64,000 bases of DNA from Amborella trichopoda (Eukaryota > Streptophyta > Magnoliopsida > Amborellales > Amborellaceae), in the NCBI RefSeq assembly GCF_000471905.2, contig NW_006499435.1, forward strand, positions 5,645,703 to 5,709,702, given 5' to 3'. This document shows positions 1 through 11,900 of the stretch, piece after piece (position 1 is the first letter of the stretch; every line of letters begins with the position of its first letter). The notes under the pieces are model-generated. The model had not been told where the DNA came from and ran no database searches. It saw only the letters and a list, made by a program, of their open reading frames with translations. A program made the translations under genes and the position numbers.

Positions 1-2590
1 TAACAACTAACAAAAAAGAAAAGAAAAAAAAAGGTTATTTCTCCCTAAAGAGAAGCTAATTCATCAAATGTGCCACCTTCTCTCAAGTTTTAATGAGGAC
101 AATCCAAGGTTCCAAATAGATAATTGTTCAATGTACTGATCTCAAGACAAGGCTTCAATGATAACTCCTAGATGATTCTTAATGGAAAATATCTCTCTAA
201 TCTAACCCTACTCCGACTCCCAAAGACATTCCACAGGTCATACCATCATGTATAACACTAACACTATATGGAAAAATCCTCAATGGTTTCAAGAAACTCC
301 CATGATTTCCACAAAAAATACATGCTTGCCAACTTTTTGCCTATTCTCCTCTTAACGTCAAGAGAGGTGCATTACAATTCTGCATGTTGTTTTATGCTCT
401 TTTGTTGTACACTGGTTTGAAGCCAAATGGCTGCTTGTTTATTCTTTATTCAGTTTTTTCATCAATTCCTTGAAGAAATATTAGAGAAACATAAATATAC
501 TTAAAAAGTAGACGTAACAGTAGTTAGAAAAGGCCAGAATCATTAGTTAGAAGTTGAAATGTACAAACTTTGGCGACCATTTATCCTACACTAGAACCTC
601 CCCATTTATCCTACACTAGAACCTCCATTCTCTTTCACAATGGAGAGATTAAAATGCATCCACCTCAGATCCTAAACTCTGAACCCTCTATGCCCACAAA
701 TGATGTAAATGATTCCAAAAGTGAACTGTTCAAGGACACTCGCATTCCAAGACAGCAATGCTCTACTAACTCTTGTAATGGCATCATGAATAATGTTTGT
801 TTAAATACTTTTCAGTAATTTTTTAGGGGAATTTACTCTATCATCCATTACACCAAAGGTATTAAATCCACGCAATTCAGTGAGTTTGGAAATAGTGGGG
901 GATATCAACTTTTTCCCAAGAACAAAGGGGGGAAACAAAAAAGAAAAAAGACAACAAAGCAGACTGAAACAATTTGAATAGAATAATGTAGAAAGTTCTT
1001 TAATGATGTTTTTGGTTGAATAAATCAGTGATAATGTAAACACCGCAATCAATAGAGAAGGAAAAATACGATAAATAATTGGTAAGTATGATATACATAA
1101 GATTACAAAATAGCAAAATTTATTACCTAGATTTTACCCCTTTCCTGCCCAGCAATTTAAAAGACAGCTTAACGAGAGAAACCCTTAAAAAGCAACAATC
1201 AGAAAGCCTCAAGCCAACTGAGATGACAGCACATAAATATTCTACAATATATATATTAATTTCACAAAAATGTGCAGAAAATTAGATGAAACAGATACCC
1301 AAATGCTACATGTACAAAGAAAGAAGCACAGAGCAAAAAACATATTCACTTATCACAAATTAAAAAAGAAAAAAAAAATCAACAATCTGTATTGGTTTCA
1401 AGCCCATTTAAATTTAAATTTTATCGATATTTTATAAGATCATATTGGATAACCAACTCTTAGCCCTACTCAAGTGATAAATGGTACTGCACTTAGAGCT
1501 AAAGTCCCCAGCATCATAGAGATTATTTCTAGCGAGAGAAAGAGAGTACCTTTATGGGCAAAAAGGACAGAGAATAGAAGTGACCTTCCTCTAAGCTCTG
1601 ATTATTTTGTAACTGAGCTCTATTTTTTTTGTAACTGAGCTCTGATCTATTGGACTGTTGCGAAAAATCTGCAAAATCGCCAAATACACACAAAAAAAAA
1701 AGACTCATATTTTATTACAAACTGTTCGAATAATCAGTTTGTAAATGAGCTCTATTTTTTTTGTAACTGAGCTCTGATCGCACTGTTGCGAAAAATCTGT
1801 AAAATCAGAAATAAAAGGTATGCTATTCACTTTGATTTTATTAAATAAAACACATCAATACTATTCGTTGTGGTTAGGGCAGTCGGGGGAAAATACCACG
1901 AGAAAGATGAAGAACACATATCAGAGCTCGATAGGAAGGATGAGAGCTCAAATAAGAGATAGAGAGAGAACGATGAAGAAAATCAGAGTCAATAGCATAC
2001 CTCAAGATCAATAACACAGAGAGAATAAGAGCTCTTTGCTTCAAGAGCTCAAGAACAAACACAGAGGTCAATAACACAGAGAGAATAACAGTCACTAGCA
2101 TACCTCAAAATCAATAGCAAGAATCAGAGCTCAAGAACAGCCGAGTAAACCCTACCGAGGGCAACGTGTGAAGAGAGTGGTCTGCCACAGATAGTGGCGT
2201 GCTGCGAAGAGAGGGGTGCTCAGCGGCCGAAGTTGGGCAGATGGGAACGAAGAAAAGAGAAGAAGAAGAAGAAGTAGGGTTCGGGGGTGAAGTTCCAAAA
2301 CGAAGTTCCAATTTTAAGTTCCGAACTTTTGGTCGGATCTTTTTTTACACGCGAAATAGAAAGATGAACGGTACGTGGAGTTCCCATTTAAACTCTCATT
2401 TTTTTTATCAAACACGAAACATGAAGAGTAGTAATAAGTTCCAACTTCCAGGAAAACGTTATCAAACACGCCCTAGAGATTGGCAGTGGAAGGGACTCTC
2501 TACGTGAACTATTAACATCATTAAGATCGTCGCGCACCTCAAAGCCACTAAGGTGGGTCGAATTACCTAAAATATATATATAGGGAAAAG
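1..2590. other. Intergenic, no gene recognised
   Basis: AT-rich sequence with short ORFs that match no family I know. A short direct repeat (run of T followed by GTAACTGAGCTCTGATC and later TGTTGCGAAAAATCTG) occurs near 1618-1672 and again near 1749-1800. A 24-bp unit is doubled near 580-628. A purine-rich stretch near 2240-2275 encodes only low-complexity Glu/Ser runs. Confidence 0.5.
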
Positions 2591-2596
2591 TTTATT

Positions 2597-2927
2597 TAGA
2601 GCCGAGGTTTTAAACTATAAAATTAGAATTTATCTCAAAAATTTCAAATATCTTCAAATTTATCACCTCGATGTCAACATGTATGAACATGAGAAAAAAA
2701 TGGATTTGAATTTTTTGAAATAGTGTATTTTGTAACGTATTTTTTTATGATTAATTTTCAAGTTTTTATAGATCTACTCGATCTACATTATTTTTAAAGC
2801 TTTGAATTTTATAATTAAATATCAAAATATCTTTTAAAGCTATCACAAAGATTTTCAATATTGGAACTACATTTCTCAATACTATTTAAAGGTGGGTTCC
2901 AATTTGATTGTTTTGAGCCTGGCTCTA
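2597..2927 (+). repeat. MITE-like element, copy A
   Basis: A 331-bp element whose ends are degenerate inverted repeats: left tagagccgaggtttta, right gagcctggctcta. The interior (about 2724-2826) has the motif of a repeat core: tattttgtaac, then ttttcaag, then tactcgat, then a gctttgaattt run. The same core and ends occur in the better-preserved copy at 62258-62619. It has no coding capacity, so it is a non-autonomous DNA transposon; the superfamily is not assigned. Confidence 0.6.
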
Positions 2928-2989
2928 TACAAACGGCATCCCTTATAAATGAGTGGGGTTTGCATAAGGGTGAGGCTCTAAACAAATAA

Positions 2990-5090
2990 AGTAAGGCACA
3001 CCTTCAAATAATATCCAAAAATATCATATTAGTGCGATAAATCTTTGTGATAGCCTGACAATTTATTTTTATATGTAATTACAAAAGTTAAAGCTTGAAA
3101 ATAGTGTATATGTAATATATCTATTAACACCGAAAAATCTTGAAAATTGACCTTCAAACAAATGCTAATATGATGCACTATTTCTAAGATTTTAAGTCAT
3201 TTTTTTTTATATCTATACATCTTGAGGTCGAAATTATCCATTTGAGATTTTTGAGCATCATAACAACCTCTTGCAGTGAATTTTTAAGGCGTGCCTTAAT
3301 TTGATTGTCCAGGACTCACCCTTGTATAATAATTCCCCTATATATTGGATATAAAGGGTGGCGTTTGTATAAAGAGGCACTCCTTCCTCTAAGTTGTTCC
3401 GTAAGTCAAATTTTTGGTGCTGAAAATATTGTTAAAATCTACTTTTTTATACTAATTGTGAAAATTAGAGCTTTAAAAATTGTGCATCGAGCATATCTTT
3501 AAATATTTAAAAATCTTAGAATTAAACGGTCTAAAAAAACATTCAACATTTAAAGCTTTATATATATATATATATTGAAGTCAATATGCTAAATTTGAAT
3601 AGTTTCCTTAATCAAAACAACTTTTTTTTTCCGCATATTTATGAATTGCACCTTACCGTAGCATAAAGGTGACACCTTGTATAAACTTTTTTTATTGTAT
3701 AAAATAAAAGATTTATAAAAGATGTTAGCTTTATTTTATTGAATTACATCACACCTTAAAAAATCAATCAAAAAATATTGTTTTAACCTTAAAAACCCAA
3801 TTGGAAAATATTATTCGCGTACTGAAAAAAAATTCAAATTGATGATCTCAACCTTGAAATGCTTTGATATAAAATTTAAATATTTGAAGTTACGAAAAAA
3901 ATGTATTTTGTAACATATTATATGAACTATTTATTTTCAAATTTTTGAATTATTTATAGATATGCTCGATTAACATCATTTTTTGAACTTTAAATTTCAT
4001 AATTATATATGACAATAGATTTATATGTCATTGTATGACAATAGATTTATATGTCATTGTAAAGTCTTTCCAATACCAAAACCGTATATATTTTTCGGCA
4101 TCATTTTGAGATGCACCTTGCTTTAATAGTACAAGGTGGACACCATCAACAAACATCACTCACATAAATATCGGGTCCTGGACAATCAAAAGCTCTAATT
4201 TTGTGCAGGACCCCGAAACTGCATTTTCAACGTGGTTTTGAGGTGCACCTTACTTCAATAGTATAAAATTGACACCTCATACAAACCTCACCCAATAACA
4301 AAAGTTACAAACAAAAGCCTCTAACTCATAAGTTTTATTGGGTGCAGTTTTTACATAAGGTTGCAACCTTAAACAATTATCTCACCTCAAAAATTTATTA
4401 TAAATGTAATTTTGGTAACAAGCTTTTTTAGAAAGAAAAAATTTATATAAAGATGCAATCTTATAATGTAGAACTATGGATGCACCTAAACAATCTATCG
4501 AAAAATATAGTTTATTTGTTGAAAAATCATTTGATTGATCATCTCGACATCAAGATGTATGACCATGAAAAATAAAAAGATTTAAAATTTAAAAAACGAT
4601 GCATTTTACAACATATTATCTACACCGTCCGTTTTCAAGATTTTCATATGTTTATAGAACGACTTGATTTTAACCATTTTTAAAATTTAAAATTTTATAA
4701 TTAGATATAAAAATAGATTTTGAGATAATCCTAAGAACATTTGACATCAAAATTATATACTATGATCAAATTTAAAGGTGCACCTTACCTATACAGCTAC
4801 AGATGCATCCATATGCCAACTACACTTTTTTTTAGAATGACTTGAGAATATTTTTTCATCTTTAATTATATAATTTTTAAATCTAAAAATAGTTCAAATC
4901 AAGTAGATCTATAAAAACGTAAAAAATCTTAAAAATAAATAATTCAAATAATTTATTGCAAGATACCAAATATTGATTTTTTATTTTTTTTATATTCATA
5001 CATATAAATATCAAGATGATCAATTAGAGAGCTTTCCAACGTGAACAACCTTTTATCATAGATTTTTTAGGTCCACCTTAAATCTAAACT
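2990..5090. repeat. Cluster of diverged MITE-like copies
   Basis: After copy A at least five more diverged copies of the same AT-rich core follow almost end to end: about 3000-3330 (minus), 3350-3670 (minus), 3700-4150 (plus), 4330-4790 (plus), 4800-5075 (minus). The cores share tattttgtaacatatt, a TTTTCAA..TTTT tract, a GATCTACTCGAT-like box and CTTTAAATTTCATAATTA. Their outer ends differ from copy A: several end in GGTGCACCTTA-like or AAGGTTGCAACCTTA-like palindromes. No protein is encoded. Confidence 0.55.
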
Positions 5091-5506
5091 TTTTTTATTT
5101 TGTTTAATTATCCACCCACTAATTTGGTTCTGCCATCCCATAACTTGATTTGGCCACCATATAAAAGCTATTAAGAATGAGAGTGACCATATGTGTTGGT
5201 ACACTTTTAAGCTGTTAATTTTGTATAAATCTCCAAATTAAGATGGGTTTAATCACATTTTATTCGTCCCTGCTTCTTTTAGCAGCTCAATTTCAGAGAA
5301 GCAGATGACGAAGAAGACGAATGATCAATTATTTTTCACAGTTTTTGTCAAATCCATGCCACATCCCTTCCTTTTCTGTTAGGTCTCATTCCTCTTCATA
5401 CCTGGTTTTCTCTCTCTGAAAAGAGGGAAACTCTCTTTCTCTCTTTCTGAAAAGGGGGTTTCTGTTATAATGTGTTTTCATTCAATTGAAAAACCCAAGA
5501 AGATTC

Positions 5507-5548
5507 TCTCTCTCTCTCTCTCTNNNNNNNNNNNNNNNNNNNNNNNNN

Positions 5549-5594
<46 letters not shown>

Positions 5595-5595
5595 C
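5507..5595. repeat. CT/TA microsatellite with 25-base gap
   Basis: A (CT)n run, a 25-base run of N at 5524-5548, more (CT)n, then a (TA)n run to about 5594. The gap sits inside the repeat, so the true length is unknown. It lies in the presumed promoter or leader of the downstream AspRS gene, as does a further CTC/CT tract at about 5669-5722. Confidence 0.85.
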
Positions 5596-5685
5596 TCTAC
5601 TAACTACGACAACGTAACTAACGTAACGTAACTACAACCAACGAAGTACGTTACTTACTCGTGTCGTCTCCTCCTCCTCCTCCTC

Positions 5686-5723
<38 letters not shown>

Positions 5724-5963
5724 ACCTGAACTGGAAGAAGCCCCATAGAGAAAACCCCACAATAGTTCCCTCTCTCACTCTCTCTATCCTTCAGTCGTGG
5801 GAAAGGAGGGTTGCTGTTCTACTACTCTTATCTTCCTTCATTTCCAAAAACCCGAAATCTCTCTCTCTCAAAATTGGAAAAAGCCCCATAAAGGAGTCAC
5901 CGCACAAAAGTTAAGGACTGTGCTGTGTTTGTTCCCATAGTTAGATTCCACCACCCTGTGACT

Positions 5964-8900
5964 ATGATGGATGTTCAAAGCCAAGATGAGGTTGTTGATG
6001 AGTTCAATAACAGTGACAGTGAGTGCAATAACAGTGATAGTAACAAAATGCTTCCACCCCCTGAGGAGAAATTCCAGTATCGAGATGAGCTCCTGAATTA
6101 TGTTCGGAATTTTGCCATGACCCAAGGTTACATGATCACCATTAAGAGATCAGAGAAGGATAGAAGAGTGGTTCTTGGTTGTGATAGAGGGGGCACCTAC
6201 AAAAGCAATGGTTACATTTCTCTGCAAAAGAGGAAGACGAAGTCTCGCCTCATAAGTTGCCCATTTCAAATGCTTGGTGTAAAGAAGAGTGATGGGTTAT
6301 GGGTACTCAAGCTTAAGAATCCAGATCACAACCATGGTCCTTGGAAAGATATTTCGAGCCACCCATTTTGTCGAAGATTTTCAGAAGAGGAAATACTGAG
6401 AATTAAGGAAATGAATGTGGCCGGTTTCCAGCCCCGTCAAATTCTTGATGCCTTAAAACAAAGTAATCCTAATCTTCAAGCTGTTCTAACTGATGTTTAC
6501 AATGTAAAAGGAAAGATTCGGTTGGAAAATAGATACCCCATTTATGCACCGGACCTGTCTGCTTCGAATTATGGGGATCTTTCAATTGAAGAGTTCGAAT
6601 CGAAGAAAGTGGGCGACCATGAAAGGGCCACAATTGAGTCTTTATCCAATGAGTTGAAGGGAAAAGAGGTGTGGGTTCGAGCTCGTGTACATAGCATTCG
6701 AGAAGTGAGTAAGAATATGGTCTTCTTAATTTTGAAGGAGAAGTGGTATACACTACAGTGTGTGGTGACTGTAACTCAAGGTTTTGTAAGTCAACAGATG
6801 GTTAAATATGTCTCTGCATTGGGTGTCGACTCTTTTGTCGATGTTTATGGGGTAGTTGTGGTCCCTGGGATCCTGATCAAAGGTGCTTCTCAACAGGTAA
6901 ATTAAGTATAGTTCTCCCCCATTTATTCAATTATTCATTTTGAATGCATTGGTTTGATTTGGTTTCTATTGATTTGATTTGGTTTCAATTGATTTGATTT
7001 GGGATGGATTTTGTATTTCTAGTTGGAATTAGGATGGGTGAATTTGGTTGGTTGGTTGGTTGGTTTTCTTGTATGTCATGTTTGGAGCTAATATGCATGT
7101 GAACCAAATTCGTTGAATTGATATGCCGATTGCATATATGTAATCAATGTTAGTTGTTGGTTGCTCTTAATGTGGACCACAAAGAACCTAGGATTGTCTC
7201 TTGCAGTATTTTATCGATAATAATTACAGGGTGCATTCTTCCATATTTCCAGCAATGCATTTCTCTTGCATATTTTTGAGAGTATCTCCCAGTGCAACCA
7301 TATAAGCATACACCCTCAGGATGCCTCTAATTCCTAGAACCCCATTGCATTGATATGTTTCCTACTGTTTTTATGCATTAAGGTAGTATTTAACATGTTT
7401 TGATGCCAGCTTCTCCCCTGACTATTAAATCAACAAGCATTTCCTTGTGTGTGTGTGATGCTTATGTGAGTGACAGTTTTATGCATGCATTTGATTGATA
7501 ATCTCTTTTGTAATTTTTGCCTGTTTTGAGAACTTCATTGGGCAAACAGATGCTTGTTGCTATTTTACTGGTTTGAATGTGTTTCTTGTTGAAAATGCTA
7601 ATTGTTTCATATCTCTAGGGTATTCGTTTTATTGTACATAATATTTTTTGCTTCTATCTTTATGAATTAGGAACCTTCACGGCATGTATCCTTCCACCCT
7701 TGGTATGTGGTTCTGCTCAATCCTCCAACTTTCTCAACTCGTGCATTTTACATGATGTGTGATTTGGGCATCTTGAGTAAAACTTGTACATTTCATCATT
7801 CGTCTTTATTGAACTTCACTGGGGAATTTCTTTTGCCACTACTAGGTTAGATATTATCTCCTCCTCTTATCTACATATACTGTTTTGTTTTCTTGCAGGT
7901 TGAAATTCAAGCAAAGAAAGTTTACTGTGTCAATAGAGCTGTTCAGTATTTGCCCTTTAATTTAGAGGATGCTGCTCAAAGTGAAAGTGAATTCTTAAGT
8001 GTAGAGCAGGTATAGTTTTATATGTTTCCCAAAGGTTGTTTTCTAGCCCTCCAGGATTGTAGCTACCATACTTTCAGGCACTTTTCATTTTATTTTCCTG
8101 GGAAAGGCATGACTGTTTCTTAAGCTTCAAATTTTGATCTATAAAAATGAGTTCAACTTGGTTGCATGTTGTCTTTGATGTTTAAAGCTGTTATAGTATC
8201 ATAGACACGGTTGAAAATTTGTGATAAAATGTTTACATGTTGATTAATAGGGAGGTCTACATTGTTTATGAACTAAATGTTAAGATATTTTCCTTCAGCA
8301 ATCTTTGTTTTGGATGGTGCTATCCTTTGTGTAATATTTTTCTTCTGTTTGCATTAGAATGGTTTGTTACTTTTTCCACCCTAAAAATAATTAGCTGTCA
8401 ACAATGCAGGCTGGAGAACAGATAGCCCGTGTGATTCAAGAAACACGTCCAAAGCATAGATTTCTTGAGCTGGGTACCCCAGCTAATCAAGGAATTTTTC
8501 ACTTCAAGTATCAAATCGAAGAAGTAAGTATGTTGATCTATAACAAAAGGAAAAAAGAAAGAGAAGTATGTTGGTTTGACTGTTGTTATGTTTGGGCTTT
8601 GATAAACAGGACAATGCTTAATGGCAGGAATTGTAAATGTAAACTGTCTGTGTAATTGTTTTTTAACAGCTTAGTCTGGTAACTCTTATTAATTTTCCTT
8701 TATTTCGAATGGAAATGTCATTAAAGCATTTGTGGAAGACTCTCTTCGAGCTGCCATCCCCTGTTGGGATAGTTATTCTGAATTGGCGAATTGATTTGTG
8801 TAGGGAAACCATTCACTTCACTTGAGAATGTGTTCCCTTTTTCTCAAGAACACATTTCTATCAGTTTAGGGACCGTGATATCTTAAGTGAGTGAACTGTG

Positions 8901-11900
8901 ACATTAACAACAGTTTTGAAGATCTGTGGCATTTCATAATTCCCTAATAAGAAGTGGTACTTCTAAGTTTCTAACAGAGAATGCTACGTTAAAATTAAAT
9001 CACCAACAACAGAGAGATGATTTACATTCAAACAAGGTTAACAACCAGTATTACACAGGAGATAATATTTGAAGCATGAGTAATTCAAGTAACATTTGGC
9101 TGATATTATTAGGCCATGGCAAAGGATGTGTTGTGAGTCGTCATTAGGCCATTGCAGAGGATGTGTTGTGATGTCTTGCTCTCTTTTTTCCTTTGTTTAT
9201 TGATTAATTTCCTTTTACTCCCTTTCATCTTCTTACCACTCCCATTCGTTTGCTGTTTATGTAGAGGGGGTAGAGGGTTGAGGAAAAATGGGTTTTTTTG
9301 TTTTCGTGTTTCTTTTTTTTTCCATTCAAAAGGTTTTTGCTTTTGCTTTTTGGCGTACAATAGGCAGGTGGGGTGCATTTACTTCCCCCATCCATGTGGG
9401 AGCTGTGACCCCATGAAAGGGAGAAGCCTGTGTTGGAAGCCTCTGTACCCTTTAAAAATGAATAAAAAACAGATAATTTGGAAAAGGAAGATAAAAAACT
9501 CTTTTAATGTTGAAATATTTATTTTTTCATAAACATTCAATTTTTTCCCCTTTTTTTTAATTCATAAATAGAAAGGTAAGAAGGGTTGGCTTTCTCTCGT
9601 AAAGAAAGCCAAAGGCGCCCCAAGACAAGGTACAACTTTTGGACCGGGCGCCCTTTTCCATATTTTAGGGGCAGGAGCACCTTATTTTTTTTGTATTTTC
9701 TTATTTCTTATATGTTTCTTGTGATTAATATGTGGTCGAGTGGAATTGCACTGGTAGTTCATTTCTCTAGCCATAAAAGTTAAAGTGGTCGTTTATGAAA
9801 GGTTCTCTACCTCATAATTCTTTAGATAAGTTCGGTGTATGTTACCTACTTTAAAGAATCAATGGCACTTCTGCTTTAGTACAGTGAGGAGGTTATGCTT
9901 ATGCCATGACTACATTAACAACGCTATCTTTGTCTTAGCCCTTGTCTAAACTAATTTTTCTATATTAATATAGACTACCTTCTAGTTGTCTTGTGTGTGT
10001 CTTACAAGACAAAACCCTTTAATTCATAAATAGAAAGGTAAGGAGGGTCATACTGTTTTTATTTTCTTCTATGTTTTTTTTTTTGAAAGTTAACTGTTTA
10101 TTTTCTTCTATGTTTCTTGTGATTAATATGTGGACGAGTGGAATTGCACTGGTAGTTCATTTCTCTAGCTATAAAAGTTAAAGTGGTCGTTTATGAAAGG
10201 TTCTGTACCTCATAATTCTTTAGATAAGTTCGGTGTATTTTACCTACTTTAAAGAATCAATGGCACTTCTGCTTTAGTACAGTGAGGAGGTTATGCTTAT
10301 GCCATGACTACATTAACAATGTTATCTTTGTCTTAGCCGTCGTCTAAACTAATTTTTCTATATTAATCTAGACTACCTTCTAATTGTCTTGTTTGCGTCT
10401 TACAAGACAAACCCAGCCATTCACATGAGGCTATCATAGCTGTTGATTCTGTCTCCTAAATATTATATCTATCATTGGATCTTCTTTCACATAGTTAAGT
10501 CTTTCTTATTGAATTCTATTGTATATCCATTGTCTCACTTTTCCTACATAATCACTCTCATGGGAAGTTTTATTGCACATTTCAATCCATATTTTCTATT
10601 GCATATTGATTTGGTCGTATAATCGAAGCTTATCCTACTTTCCAATTGGGGGCCAATTCCATATGGTATATCTTTAATCAACTGTCACTCATTGTGGCAA
10701 TCATAGGAATCTCTATTTGGTGATAGTTATGAGACATTCTCTTGTATGCTAATACATAAATTACCTACCCAAAAAATCTTATTAATTACATTTTAGGCCA
10801 TGCAAGCACAGGCTGTGCCCGTGCCCTACTCTTCTTTCTAATTAACTAATCAATTCTTTTCTATATATGTGTGCACTCAGGCATTTGCACATGTGCATAT
10901 GCATGCAGGTGCTCTTACCTTTGTCTTGAGGATGTTGTGCTTTTCTAATTGTATTATTATAAATAGGTTATTTTGTATCTTTTGTGTATCATTATGTTTT
11001 GAAATCTATCCTTAGTTTTGTCTATTGGAAGTCTTTGCCACTTATAGTAACAGTCCATCTGGCTTTGAACAATGCCATATGACTTTCCTTAAGGGTCAAT
11101 GGTGTAAAATCGACGTATACGTTGCTTAGAATCCTGATTGGATTTGAGAGTTATACAGAGTAGCTGTGTTCTACATGCATCTAGAAATTTGTGGTCTTCT
11201 ATAGCAAATGGTTATCTTTATTTTAATTAGTGTGAAAATTTGGTGACCCTATCCGGAATCGGGTGATCCGGATCGGGTATTGTCCAGACTGTCTCGAATT
11301 TGTCTATAAAATGGGATTCAGCCGGATCCCTTTCCGTCCCAACCGGTTCTTGGACTTTTCTTGTTAAAAGGTACATGTGGTGGCCCCCATCGTCACGTTT
11401 TAACTTTTCCATTAAAAGGCACATATGGTGGCCAACCATGACGTCAGTGTCAGAATTTGCATTACAACTAGCTACAACTCTTTGCACCATGACGTGTCCC
11501 AACCTGCCTTCACACGATGCAATTTCAAAGCGGGTGCATCTTTTTTATAGGCCAATTTCTTCCCACATCTCTTCAATGTGGGATATACCAATTTCTTCCT
11601 ACATCTCTTCAATGTGGGATAAGGTTTCGTCGTCGATGGTAGCAAAAACTCGCTCGAAGATTTCACAACTTTATTGGCTCATGGGATTATATAACTAATA
11701 TTAGTTAATTAGGATTAAAAATAAAAAATATTACTTGCTCATAGGCTATTAAAAGGCAAAAAAAAATATTAAGATTAGTTTATTGACCATTAAAAGTCTA
11801 ATTTATGGGATATTTTAAGAGAAATAAATAACACTAGCTCATTCCATTTTAAATTTTATTTTCAAGTTGCTTTATCAATTATCCCACATTGCAAGTATAA

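Noticed and set aside
570-818. 82-codon plus-strand frame
   Set aside because: Plausible residue content but no recognised domain, a non-ATG first codon and no splice partners found.
9109-9532. Frames of 89 and 126 codons in AspRS intron 3
   Set aside because: Phe/Leu- or Lys-rich low-complexity translation of T/A-rich sequence, no domain.
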